Assembly: GCA_946406925.1 (NCBI GenBank)
Contig: CAMJMF010000007.1
Coordinates: 1 to 32,126 of the forward strand
Reading direction: 5' to 3'
From: an uncultured Spirochaetales bacterium
GTDB lineage: Bacteria; Spirochaetota; Spirochaetia; Treponematales; Treponemataceae
DNA: 32,126 nucleotides
In this document: piece after piece, positions 1-9,713 of the stretch
Layout: each line of letters starts with the position of its first letter
Numbering within the stretch: position 1 is the first letter of the stretch
Notes under the pieces: model-generated
Database searches by the model: none
Seen by the model: the letters and a program-made list of their open reading frames with translations, nothing else
Told to the model about the DNA's origin: nothing
Translations under genes and position numbers: made by a program

Positions 1-2
1 TG

Positions 3-662
3 CTGTTTTTGCGCAAAGGCGGCATCAATCAGGAAATTCTTTTCTGGCTTCCATTTGCCTCAAAACAGATTGTAGTTCACCCTATTGTGTTTACCGTAGT
101 TTCAACAATTCTTCTCTGGGCTTCTATAAACACAACAAACTGCACAGACGGCGTTGACGGCCTTTCAAGCATGCTCGTTTTAATCGGGCTTGGTACAATG
201 GGCGTAATCTTCTATTTCATACTCGGCCACAAAGACATTGCCGAATATCTACTTATTCCGACTATGGCAAGCGGTGCTTCTTGGGGAATTATTACATTCT
301 CTCTTTGCGGAGTTTTGATGGGCTATTTGTGGCACAACGCTTTTCCAAGCAAAGTCCTCATGGGCGATGCCGGAAGCCGTGCGCTCGGCTTTTTTATAGG
401 CTGTGCCGTTATGGTAAGCGGCAATCCGTTCTTAATTCTTGCAACTTCTTCTATTATAATGGTTAACGGCGGTATGGGGCTTCTAAAAGTCGCGTTGCTC
501 AGATTCTTCAAAATAAAGATTTTCACAAACATAAGATTTCCGCTGCATGACCATATGCGGAAAAATCACAACTGGTCGCCGACCCAGGTTATGCTGAAAT
601 TCATGATAATGCAAATCCTGATTACAATTGCTGTAGTCGGCATCATCTTCAAAATCAGATAA
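3..662 (+). CDS. mraY: MraY/WecA-family phospho-sugar-undecaprenyl-phosphate transferase, 5'-truncated by the window edge
   Basis: Frame is open from base 3. Motifs: NCTDGVDGLSSM, MGDAGSRALGFFIG, C-terminal PLHDH-x-RKNHNWSPTQVMLKF (MraY HHH-like region). Multiple hydrophobic segments. Confidence 0.75.
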   Translation: MFLRKGGINQEILFWLPFASKQIVVHPIVFTVVSTILLWASINTTNCTDGVDGLSSMLVLIGLGTMGVIFYFILGHKDIAEYLLIPTMASGASWGIITFSLCGVLMGYLWHNAFPSKVLMGDAGSRALGFFIGCAVMVSGNPFLILATSSIIMVNGGMGLLKVALLRFFKIKIFTNIRFPLHDHMRKNHNWSPTQVMLKFMIMQILITIAVVGIIFKIR

Positions 663-689
663 AACCCAAGCCGGCAGAACGCGCAGAAT

Positions 690-1916
690 TTATGCGTTTT
701 TCAGCATGACAGAAGCGAGTACTTTCGATTCGTCTATCAAATTCTGAATAAGACAATATTCATTCGGCTGGTGCATCGTTTCGTCGTGCTTGCTCCAGAC
801 AACAGCGTTAAAGCCGGCGCTTCTAAGACATGCAGCCACAGTACCGCCGCCAATGCCCACAATGCGCGGCTCAATCTTTAAAACACGGCGCACTGCATTT
901 TCAAGCACCTGCACAACTTCGCAAGATTCAGGCGTTGCAGGCGATTCTACAGCCTGTTCTTCACTCAAGGTAAAAGTTACACCGTACTCTGCTGAAACTT
1001 CGTCACAGCACTTTTTCACGTGCTTTCTTACGTCATTAAGCGTATAACATGGAAGAATGCGGCAGTCAAAGTAAATCACATCATCACCAGGAATTGTGTT
1101 CACATTCGGAACATTTGCTTCTTTCTTGGTCGGCTGAAACGTAGAGCGTTCCGGCGTAAAAAGCGGATTGCGCTCAGAAAGTTCTTTTTCAAGCGCATTT
1201 ATCTTTAACGCCAGCGCACAGGACGCAAGATGAGCATTTACGCCTTCATCTGGTGTTGAGCCATGCGCCTGTTTGCCGTGCGTCTGCACTTTAAGCCACA
1301 AAAGATTTTTCTCAGCAACTTCAATAGTCTCGCCTTTCGGGTCGCCGCCATCCGGTGTTATGATCAAATCTTCTTTATTAAACAGATTGTGGTTCTTTAC
1401 AAGATACTCTATGCCGTATTTTGAGCCGACTTCTTCATCTGCAACAAACAAAAGCTTTATTGTATATTCCGGCTGAATTTGCAGTGCGTTCAAAGCAAGA
1501 GCTGCCATTATTGAACAGACTGCGCCCTGCTGGTCGTCTTCAACACCGCGCCCAAAAAGCTTGCCGTCTTTCTGCACAACTTCAAACGGCGGCGTGTTCC
1601 ACAGCTTTTCCTCGCCGGCAGGAACAACGTCAAGATGCGACATTATCCAAAGATTTTTGGCGGTTCTGCCTTTTATGGTTGCAACAAGGTTCGGTCTTAC
1701 CCCGCTTGAAACGCGGCTGTCCGGCGCATCATAGTGCTTTAAGTCTTTTATGCCATGCGCAGCAAGGAATTCTTCTAAAGCCCTGCATTTTGCGCTTTCT
1801 CCGTCGCCGCCGCTTTCAGGTGCAAGTGCCGGGATTTTTGTCAAAAGCGTTTCAAGCTCAACAGCTGTTGCTGCGTTATTTTCAATGTATTCACATATTT
1901 TTTCAAAATTATTCAT
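690..1916 (-). CDS. M20-family (Sapep/PepV-like) metallo-dipeptidase
   Basis: Motifs: MSHLDVVPAGEEKLWNTPPFE, GRGVEDDQQGAVCSIMAAL, FVADEEVGSKYGIEYL, GIGGGTVAACLR, WSKHDETMHQPNEY. Confidence 0.88.
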   Translation of the reverse strand: MNNFEKICEYIENNAATAVELETLLTKIPALAPESGGDGESAKCRALEEFLAAHGIKDLKHYDAPDSRVSSGVRPNLVATIKGRTAKNLWIMSHLDVVPAGEEKLWNTPPFEVVQKDGKLFGRGVEDDQQGAVCSIMAALALNALQIQPEYTIKLLFVADEEVGSKYGIEYLVKNHNLFNKEDLIITPDGGDPKGETIEVAEKNLLWLKVQTHGKQAHGSTPDEGVNAHLASCALALKINALEKELSERNPLFTPERSTFQPTKKEANVPNVNTIPGDDVIYFDCRILPCYTLNDVRKHVKKCCDEVSAEYGVTFTLSEEQAVESPATPESCEVVQVLENAVRRVLKIEPRIVGIGGGTVAACLRSAGFNAVVWSKHDETMHQPNEYCLIQNLIDESKVLASVMLKNA

Positions 1917-2023
1917 TCAGTGCCTCTTTCTTGGATTTTACCAAATGACCGAACCAAAGCGCAACCACTTATTAATAGAACAAATTGTTGATAAAGGCTT
2001 GATTCAGTTTTATACTGAAAAAA

Positions 2024-3190
2024 ATGAACAATTCAACTATTAGAATTTTAACAAAAACAATGGAACAGAAAATTTCTGTTCTTCCTGAACGCATAAGGCC
2101 ATGGACAACGGAATATAAAAATATTCCGCGCACTGCAATTATAACAGGTCAGAACGGATGCGGAAAAACTGCATTCCTGCTTTATCACAGCAAAGACAAA
2201 AATTTGATGTACTTTTCTGCTTCAAGCCCTATTTTTCCGCCTGAATCGCTTTATTCTTTTGTGGCAGACATTTTTATGATGGGCTACGACGGCGTTATAA
2301 TTGATGATGTTCATTTTGCAAAAGACTGGAACAGCGGCCTTAAAGATTTATGCGACAATTATTCAGACAAAATTATTTGGGCAACCTGCTCATCTGAGCA
2401 GATTTTCCGAAAAAGCAAAGGCGAACTCTCAAAACGCTATACATCTATAAAAATGCCTCTGCTTTCGTTCAGAGAATTCCTTTTTTTAGAGACAGGCGAA
2501 CTTTATCCGGTTTATGACTTTGCATCGAAAAACCTGCCTGTAGAGCCTGATTCAAAAATTCTTTCGCTTTTTAGAAAATACAGGGAATATGGAACACGCC
2601 CTGTTTATAAGCCCGACAATTTTGAAGACAAAGCTGTTGAGCTGATGAACGAAATTTTCTTTGCAGACATTCCGTTTTTTATGCACACTGCAAATGATGA
2701 TAACCTCAGGCTTATGAAGGCAATTGCAAATTCGCTTTTGACATCAGGTTCACTGAAAATTCCTGTACGCCAGCTCTGCTCAGAATGGACAATAGGGCCG
2801 GAAAAACTTTATCAGCTTCTGCAAATCATGGAATCTTCGGGCATAATCAAAATTATAAGAGCAGAAAACGACATAAAGATTATGACAGCAGGCAGCAAGC
2901 TTTTTCTTTCTGATTCCTGCCTGTACAAGGCTTTTTGCAATGAAGAGGCAATAGAGCGCGAAGCTTTTGTCACGATGTGCTTTTCGCAGCTTGGCTACGA
3001 GATAGAGGCGTCAAAAGCAAAAAGCAGCATTATTGTTACAACTTCGCTAAGAAAGGGCTATAACCGCTACATCCTTGATATAGACGGAAACAACAAAAAA
3101 ACAAGGCAGCACGATTTTCTGCTAAAAGATAATATTGATTTGGGCTCAGAAAACGTTATTCCGTTCTGGCTTTTAGGAATGATGTGGTAA
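2024..3190 (+). CDS. AAA_14-like P-loop ATPase (possible alternative start at 2060)
   Basis: Walker A GQNGCGKT, Walker B-like DGVIIDDVHFA; C-terminus HDFLLKDNIDLGSENVIPFWLLGMMW resembles the end of AAA_14/DUF4143-type ATPases. Confidence 0.65.
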   Translation: MNNSTIRILTKTMEQKISVLPERIRPWTTEYKNIPRTAIITGQNGCGKTAFLLYHSKDKNLMYFSASSPIFPPESLYSFVADIFMMGYDGVIIDDVHFAKDWNSGLKDLCDNYSDKIIWATCSSEQIFRKSKGELSKRYTSIKMPLLSFREFLFLETGELYPVYDFASKNLPVEPDSKILSLFRKYREYGTRPVYKPDNFEDKAVELMNEIFFADIPFFMHTANDDNLRLMKAIANSLLTSGSLKIPVRQLCSEWTIGPEKLYQLLQIMESSGIIKIIRAENDIKIMTAGSKLFLSDSCLYKAFCNEEAIEREAFVTMCFSQLGYEIEASKAKSSIIVTTSLRKGYNRYILDIDGNNKKTRQHDFLLKDNIDLGSENVIPFWLLGMMW

Positions 3191-3193
3191 ATT

Positions 3194-3229
3194 AAAAAGC
3201 GGCCTGATTTATCTCAGACCGCTTTTTTT
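3194..3229. terminator. Bidirectional Rho-independent terminator between convergent genes
   Basis: AAAAAGCGGCCTGA-tttatc-TCAGACCGCTTTTTTT; one mismatch in the stem, A-run and T-run on the two sides. Confidence 0.8.
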
Positions 3230-3232
3230 ATG

Positions 3233-4210
3233 TTACTTGCTTAAGTTTTTCTGGTATGCCTGCCAGGTTGAACTTATGAGCGTGTCAATGTCTGAATACT
3301 GAGCTTTCCAGTTGAGCTTTTCTCTGGCATAAGCAGATGTTGCATAAAGACAAGATGGATCTCCCGGACGACGGCCTACATATTTTGCAGGAATCTCTTT
3401 TCCTGTTATGCGGCGGGCGGCTTCAACCATTTCGGTTACAGAAATGCCGGTTTCACTGCCAAGATTTACGGTAAGGCTTTCACCTTTTGTTGAAATATAT
3501 TCAAGTGCCTTTACATGGGCGTCTGCAAGGTCTGCAACATGAACATAGTCGCGGATACAGGTTCCGTCCCTTGTATCGTAGTCATTGCCGAAAATTGACA
3601 TTTCTTTTCTCATGCCGGCGGCAACTTCCATGATAACAGGAAGCAGATTTGCTGGATTCTGCTCAAGCCCGTAAAGCTCGCCTTCCGGGTCATAGCCTGC
3701 CGCATTAAAATAGCGCAGAGCAGCATATTTTAAGCCGCGGATCTGGTCGTACCAGGCAAGATAATGCTCAATATCAAGCTTTGTATAACCGTAGAAATTC
3801 TCCGGATTTGTAGGATGTTTTTCGTCAATCGGCAGATATTGCGGTGCGCCGAAAACTGCGGCAGATGAAGAGAACACCATTTTTTTGCAGTTGTGCTTTA
3901 CTGCGGCATTCAAAATATTGATTGTTCCGATTATGTTATTTATAGCATATTTTTCAGGCACAATCATTGACTCGCCGGCAGCCTTAGATGCTGCAAGATG
4001 AATGAACGCATCAAAGCCGCGCTCAAAAGCAGCGTCAAGCTGTGCAGGGTTCAAAATATCACCATGGATAAAACCGCACTGTTTAAAAAGGTTCTGGCGC
4101 AGACCAGAAGAAAGATTATCAAAAACTGTAATTTCGTGATTTTTTTTAAGAAGAGCCTTTACAACGTGGCTTCCGATATAACCGGCGCCGCCGATAATTA
4201 AAACTTTCAT
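3233..4210 (-). CDS. galE: UDP-glucose 4-epimerase
   Basis: N-terminal GGAGYIGSHVVKALL, SSSAAVFGAPQYLPIDE, YGYTKLDIEHYL, LRYFNAAGYDPEGELYG, DGTCIRDYVHVADLADAHVKAL. Confidence 0.95.
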   Translation of the reverse strand: MKVLIIGGAGYIGSHVVKALLKKNHEITVFDNLSSGLRQNLFKQCGFIHGDILNPAQLDAAFERGFDAFIHLAASKAAGESMIVPEKYAINNIIGTINILNAAVKHNCKKMVFSSSAAVFGAPQYLPIDEKHPTNPENFYGYTKLDIEHYLAWYDQIRGLKYAALRYFNAAGYDPEGELYGLEQNPANLLPVIMEVAAGMRKEMSIFGNDYDTRDGTCIRDYVHVADLADAHVKALEYISTKGESLTVNLGSETGISVTEMVEAARRITGKEIPAKYVGRRPGDPSCLYATSAYAREKLNWKAQYSDIDTLISSTWQAYQKNLSK

Positions 4211-4404
4211 TAATCCCCCGATTCATTATAAAGCATTTTATAGATTAATAATGCCGATACAGCCCCATTGGTTACGAGTTTTTACCAAAATACCAAAAGC
4301 AAACAGACAGCTTCTTGCATGCTGCGTAATCACTGCATTGTTTTTTTCATTCATTTCCTTTATACTGAAATATCATTCACATTTTTCATGATAGAGGAAT
4401 CATT

Positions 4405-5736
4405 ATGGTTATTCTTACATTGAACTGCGGAAGTTCTTCCGCTAAATATCAGGTTTACGACTGGGACAACAAAGATGTTCTTGCATCGGGCGTAGTTGAA
4501 CGCGTTACACAAGAAGGTTCTGTTATCACTCATAAGGCAAAGGGTAAAGACAAGTTTGTAAAAGAAAGCCCATGCCCAACACACAAAGAAGCAATTGAAT
4601 TAATTATCCAGGCAATTACAGACCCAAAAGTTGGCGTTATCAGCGACATGAGCGTTATTAAAGCTGTAGGTCACCGCGTTCTTCATGGCGGCGATAAGTT
4701 CACAAAATCTGTAATTTGTACACCTGAAATTATTGAAACATTCCGTTCTGTTCAGGACCTTGGTCCTCTTCATAATCCGGCAAACATCATGGGTATTGAA
4801 GCAGCTCAGAAAGTTCTTCCGAACGTTCCACATTGTGCAGTTATGGATACAGCATGGCACCAGACAATGCCTGCTACAAGCTTTATGTACGCTATTCCAC
4901 ATGAATGGTACGAAAAATATGCTGCTCGCCGCTACGGCTTCCATGGAACATCTTTCCTTTATACAGCAAAAAGAGCTTCAGTTCTTCTTCATAAAGAGCC
5001 GAAAGACACAAATGTAATCATTGCACATATCGGAAACGGCGCATCTATGTGTGCTGTTAAAAACGGCAAATGTTTCGACACTTCAATGGGTATTACACCG
5101 CTTGAAGGCCTTGTTATGGGAACACGCACAGGCGACATGGACCCGGCTCTTGCATTCTATATTATGCGCAAAACAGGCATGACACCTGCAGAAATGGACA
5201 CAGCCATGAACAAGAAATCTGGTCTTCTTGGTATCACAGGCAAATATACAGACCGCCGCGACGTTCAGAAAGCAGCTGAAGAAGGCGATGAAAAAGCACA
5301 GCTTGCTGTTGAAATGGAATGCTACCGCCTCAAGAAATATTTTGGTTCTTACATGGCAGCTCTTGGCGGAGCAGAAGCAATCGTATTTACAGCAGGTGTA
5401 GGTGAACACGCACCACTTATCCGCGAAAAATGTCTTGAAGGTCTTGAATTCCTTGGAATCAAACTCGACAAGAAAAAGAACCAGCTTGCAAACTCAAGCA
5501 ATGCTGAAACATGTATCAGTGCAGATGATTCAAAAGTTAAGATTTTCGTAATTCCGACTGACGAAGAGCTTGTAATGACAGAAGACGCATATGCTTTGAT
5601 GAAAGGCACATACGATGTTCATACAAACTTTACATATTCTTTCCAGAGCCCGAATTATGTAAACAAGGCACGCGCTGAAGGCCTCAAAAAAGAGCTTGCT
5701 GAAAATCCGGCACTTGCAACTATTCTTGCAAAATAA
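4405..5736 (+). CDS. ackA: Acetate kinase
   Basis: [101 protein letters not shown] upstream. Confidence 0.97.
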   Translation: MVILTLNCGSSSAKYQVYDWDNKDVLASGVVERVTQEGSVITHKAKGKDKFVKESPCPTHKEAIELIIQAITDPKVGVISDMSVIKAVGHRVLHGGDKFTKSVICTPEIIETFRSVQDLGPLHNPANIMGIEAAQKVLPNVPHCAVMDTAWHQTMPATSFMYAIPHEWYEKYAARRYGFHGTSFLYTAKRASVLLHKEPKDTNVIIAHIGNGASMCAVKNGKCFDTSMGITPLEGLVMGTRTGDMDPALAFYIMRKTGMTPAEMDTAMNKKSGLLGITGKYTDRRDVQKAAEEGDEKAQLAVEMECYRLKKYFGSYMAALGGAEAIVFTAGVGEHAPLIREKCLEGLEFLGIKLDKKKNQLANSSNAETCISADDSKVKIFVIPTDEELVMTEDAYALMKGTYDVHTNFTYSFQSPNYVNKARAEGLKKELAENPALATILAK

Positions 5737-5762
5737 GCTGATTTTTTTTAGCCTATAAATAG

Positions 5763-5811
5763 AAAAGGACTGTACTAAAATCATCAGATTTGTGGTACAG
5801 CCCTTTTTTTT
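5763..5811 (+). terminator. Rho-independent terminator downstream of ackA
   Basis: AAAAGGaCTGTAC...GTACAGcCCTTTTTTTT stem followed by a T-run. Confidence 0.75.
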
Positions 5812-5883
5812 GTCAAAACGATATTTCCATGTTAAAATGATTAAGCCGTCAAAAATAGAAACAAAACAAACGGAGGAATTCTC

Positions 5884-7701
5884 ATGAAAATTTTTATTTA
5901 TTTTGCGACTCTCTTTGCTTTTGTTTTTCTTTCTGCACTATTAATTCTTGTAATCCGCAAAAAAGGCAATAAATCAAATCAGAATCTGCTGATATTTTAT
6001 ATAATTTCGGTGCTTGGCTGGATTTTATTTTTGTTTTTTGAAGACGCTTCGCAAAGACTTGGTTATTACAGATCAGCATGGATTCTTGAACGCGGCAAAT
6101 ATTTCTTTATAACCCTTGTACCTATATGGATTCTTTTTATAGCCCGTTCACTCGCAAAAGACGGAAAAAATCTTGGCAAACTTTCATATCTTGTGCTAAT
6201 CGATCCGATTGTTACACAATTCGGTCTTTGGACAAACAACAAATTTCATTTGTATTATTCTTCGTTTTCTGTAATGAACTGGTCTATCGGACTGCTCTCA
6301 GCAATACACATCATAATCTTTTTTACGATTATTTCAGTTTCAATTTTTTATCTCTGCTTTTTTTTAAAGAAAAGCGAAAAAGAAATGCAGCCGCAGGCTA
6401 TAATTCTTATAATTTTTACGGCACTGCCTGCTCTTGTAAATATAGCTTTCATAGCAAAATCTGAAATTACACCATACGCCACACCAGTCTTTTTTGCGCT
6501 AAGCACATACGCGTATTACAAGGCTATTTCAAAGTATAATTTTCTTGAAAACACACCGCTTGTTCTGCGTTCAATTGTTGACCGTATTTCTTACGTTTAT
6601 ATTGTTCTTGACGAAGACCTTACAATCGTTGATTTTAACGAACCGGCTTTTTCTGCGTTTCCTTCTCACAGACTGAAAAAAGGAAATAATTTCCGCGAAA
6701 TTATTGACGCATACAAGGCAATATTTGACTATGACAAAATCTTAAGCATTATTGCCGAAGCAAAAAGAACAGAAAAGCCTGTAAAAGCTGAAATTGTCTA
6801 TCACCCGACCGAGCACAACGACACTGACCGCTTCTTTCAATGTGAATTTACCCCGATTTTTCAGAAAGGCAAGTACCGTGCCTGCATTCTCATGGGACAG
6901 GATATAACACAGTCTAAAAAAGCGTATGCAAGCTTTGTTGAGCAGGAACGTCTTTCGTCTATTGCGCAGATGATTGGCAGCGTTGTCCAGAATTTACGCG
7001 CACCTGTTCTGCGCCTTTCAAATTCAATGGAAAATATTTCCGGTATTATAGAAGAATGTCAGAATCAGGTTGACAGCAAATCTATCTCTACAGATGATTT
7101 CATAGAAATTGTCAGAGAAATAAAGCAGAATCTGCAAAGCCAGCGCGCAGGGCTTGAATCGTTTGAAAGCATTTTATCAGCAATAACAACACAAACCGAA
7201 CGTCTTATTGTTGAAAATGACAAAATCTTTTCTTTGGCAGAACTTGTAACACGTGTTGAGATGCTTTTAAAAGAAAAGCTCAACGAGGCGCAGTGCACAC
7301 TTAAAACGACAAACAACTGTTCGACAGCTTCCTGCATAAAAGGAGACATGAACAGTCTTGTTCAGATAATTCAGGCATTAATAATGAACAGCATCTACGC
7401 GTATAACGGCGCAGAAGGTCTCATTTATTTTACGCTTTCACCAAAGAAAGGACATGTAACGCTTTCTGTCTGTGACTACGCAGGGGGAATTCCACTTGAA
7501 ATTCAAGACAAGCTGTTTAAGCAGGTTGTTTCAACAAAAGGCAAGCACAGTTCCGGCATAAGCCTTTACATGGCGCATGCTACAATCATCGGGCATTTTC
7601 AAGGCAAAATGTGGTTCACCTCAAAGCAGAACGAAGGCTCGGAGTTTTTTATTGAGCTTCCGCTTGCAAATTCTGAAGCAGACGAAGAATCTGAGGAATA
7701 G
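5884..7701 (+). CDS. Histidine-kinase-like protein: N-terminal 7TM region, PAS-like region, H-box-like helix lacking His, HATPase_c domain
   Basis: Seven or so N-terminal hydrophobic helices; IAQMIGSVVQNLRAPVLRLSNSMENI (Gln at the H-box His position); N-box ALIMNSIYAYNGA; G1 CDYAGGIP; G2-like KGKHSSGISLYMAH. GGAGG RBS upstream. Confidence 0.82.
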   Translation: MKIFIYFATLFAFVFLSALLILVIRKKGNKSNQNLLIFYIISVLGWILFLFFEDASQRLGYYRSAWILERGKYFFITLVPIWILFIARSLAKDGKNLGKLSYLVLIDPIVTQFGLWTNNKFHLYYSSFSVMNWSIGLLSAIHIIIFFTIISVSIFYLCFFLKKSEKEMQPQAIILIIFTALPALVNIAFIAKSEITPYATPVFFALSTYAYYKAISKYNFLENTPLVLRSIVDRISYVYIVLDEDLTIVDFNEPAFSAFPSHRLKKGNNFREIIDAYKAIFDYDKILSIIAEAKRTEKPVKAEIVYHPTEHNDTDRFFQCEFTPIFQKGKYRACILMGQDITQSKKAYASFVEQERLSSIAQMIGSVVQNLRAPVLRLSNSMENISGIIEECQNQVDSKSISTDDFIEIVREIKQNLQSQRAGLESFESILSAITTQTERLIVENDKIFSLAELVTRVEMLLKEKLNEAQCTLKTTNNCSTASCIKGDMNSLVQIIQALIMNSIYAYNGAEGLIYFTLSPKKGHVTLSVCDYAGGIPLEIQDKLFKQVVSTKGKHSSGISLYMAHATIIGHFQGKMWFTSKQNEGSEFFIELPLANSEADEESEE

Positions 7702-7724
7702 ATTTAACAAGCGGAAATTTCAGT

Positions 7725-9713
7725 TTAAGACAGGGCTTCTAAGGCTGCGGCACATCCTTCCCAGCGAGCGTTAAGTTTTTCCAGCTTTTGAGCAGCTTCT
7801 TCTATCTTTTTTTGCACAGCTGAACTTTTTGCGCCGTCAGAATAAACCGCAGGAAGGGCAAGCTCTGCCTCAAGAGCAGCTTTTTCTTCTTCTGCCTCTG
7901 CAATAGCGTTCATCAGCTGTTCTTCTTCACGTTCAAGCTTTTTCTTCTCATTTTTGCGGCGCTTTTCTTCTTCCCAGCTCAGCTGTGAAGATGGAGCGTC
8001 ATTTTTCTGCTGCGCACCAGCCTGCGCGGCGGCTTTTGCTTCATTTGTGCTTGTGTCAACCGGCGCTCCTGCCTGTTCTGCAGCGAGGCGTTCCATATAA
8101 TAGCGGTAGTCGCCTGCAAAAAGTCTTGCAGAGCCGGGTTTAAGCTCAATAACGCGTGTCGCAAGATTTTCAATAAAGCCTCTGTCATGAGAGACGAACA
8201 GCACAGTGCCGCCGAAATCTTTTAGAGCATCTAAAAGCACGTCTTTTGACGTTAAATCCAAGTGGTTGGTCGGTTCGTCCAATATCAAGAGATTTACCGG
8301 TCTAAGCAGCAGCTTAAGCAATGCAAGGCGGCTTTTCTCTCCGCCCGAAAGCACAGAAACCTGTTTATAGACATCATCTCCGCGGAATAGAAACGCGCCG
8401 AGCATGTCGCGCACTTTTGGGATTAACTCAAACGGTGCTTCTGATTCAATTGTTTCAAGCACAGTCTGTGTGCCCTGCAGCTGTTCCGCGCTGTCCTGCG
8501 AGAAATAGCCGATAGAAACTCCAGAGCCAAGCTTTACTTCGCCTGAATAATCCGGATCATGACCAGCCGCAATGCGGAGCAGAGTCGTCTTGCCCGCGCC
8601 GTTACGGCCTGCAACAACAAGCCGCTCACCGTTTTCAAGCACAAAATCAAGATTTTTGATTACGCAGTTAGGCTCTAAATTTTCAGCAGAAGGCGGATAT
8701 GTCTTTGAAAGATTGTTCACTGTAAGCACAAGTCTGCCCGAATGCGGCGCGGGCGGAAAGCTGAAGTGAATCTTCTTTAAGTTTTCCGGAATCTCGATAC
8801 GCTCAATCTTCGCAAGCATTTTCATGCGTTCCTGCGCCTGCGCGGCTTTTGTTGCCTTTGCACCGAAACGCCTGATAAAATCTTCAAGCTTCTTAATTTC
8901 AGCCTGCTGAAGCTCGTAATTCGCCATAAGCTGGTCTAATTCAGCCCGGCGCACTTCTTCGTAATGCGAATAATTGCCTGAATAGCGGTGCAAAGCGCCG
9001 TTAAAAAGCTCGTAAACTTCATTAACAGTAACATCGAGAAAATAGCGGTCGTGGCTTACAATCAGAAAGCCGCCCTTAAAATCAAGCAGCCACTGTTCAA
9101 GCCAGGTGCGCGCCTCAATATCAAGATAGTTCGTCGGTTCATCAAGAAGCAGAATGTCGGGCTTTTCCAGAAGAATTTTGGCAAGGGCAATACGCATCTG
9201 CCAGCCACCTGAAAACTCTGACACAGGGCGGCAAAAATCTTTCTGCGAAAAACCAAGTCCTAAAAGAACCTGCTCGGCAAGGGCTTCTCTTCTGTACCAG
9301 CCCGATTCTTCAAGTTCAGTCTGAAGCTCATGGTATTTTTCAAGCAGAGCCGCATTTTTTGAATCGTTCTGAGCGTATTCTTCTTTTTTAAGCTCATCGC
9401 CAATAAGATCAAGTTCTTCTGCCAGCTTGTGACCGTATTCAAAAGCCCTGTCGGCTTCTTCTTTTAGGGTTGAGTCTTTAAAGACAATGCCAGACTGCGG
9501 CAGATATGCAATGCGTGCATCTTTTTGAATGGCACGATCGCCTGCGTCCGGTTCAATTGTTCCGGCAAGAACCTTCATCAAAGTTGATTTACCGGAACCG
9601 TTTGCACCTGTTAAAGCAGCCTTGCTGCCTGCAGAAAGGTAAACAGTTGCTTCTTTTAGAATGTCTCTGTCACCAAATGCAAGCGAAACTTTTGAAAACT
9701 GAACGAAAGCCAT
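7725..9713 (-). CDS. ABC-F family ATPase (two ABC domains, C-terminal coiled coil)
   Basis: Two Walker A motifs (GANGSGKST, GRNGAGKTT), signature motifs SGGWQMRIALAK and SGGEKSRLALLK, LLLDEPTNYLD and LILDEPTNHLD; no transmembrane segments. Confidence 0.95.
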   Translation of the reverse strand: MAFVQFSKVSLAFGDRDILKEATVYLSAGSKAALTGANGSGKSTLMKVLAGTIEPDAGDRAIQKDARIAYLPQSGIVFKDSTLKEEADRAFEYGHKLAEELDLIGDELKKEEYAQNDSKNAALLEKYHELQTELEESGWYRREALAEQVLLGLGFSQKDFCRPVSEFSGGWQMRIALAKILLEKPDILLLDEPTNYLDIEARTWLEQWLLDFKGGFLIVSHDRYFLDVTVNEVYELFNGALHRYSGNYSHYEEVRRAELDQLMANYELQQAEIKKLEDFIRRFGAKATKAAQAQERMKMLAKIERIEIPENLKKIHFSFPPAPHSGRLVLTVNNLSKTYPPSAENLEPNCVIKNLDFVLENGERLVVAGRNGAGKTTLLRIAAGHDPDYSGEVKLGSGVSIGYFSQDSAEQLQGTQTVLETIESEAPFELIPKVRDMLGAFLFRGDDVYKQVSVLSGGEKSRLALLKLLLRPVNLLILDEPTNHLDLTSKDVLLDALKDFGGTVLFVSHDRGFIENLATRVIELKPGSARLFAGDYRYYMERLAAEQAGAPVDTSTNEAKAAAQAGAQQKNDAPSSQLSWEEEKRRKNEKKKLEREEEQLMNAIAEAEEEKAALEAELALPAVYSDGAKSSAVQKKIEEAAQKLEKLNARWEGCAAALEALS

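Noticed and set aside
1421-1948. ORF of 175 aa on the plus strand
   Set aside because: Entirely antisense to the well-supported M20 dipeptidase; low-complexity, Arg/Leu/Gln-rich translation without a recognisable domain.
4600-4944. ORF of 114 aa on the minus strand
   Set aside because: Antisense to ackA; Cys/Asn-rich shadow translation.
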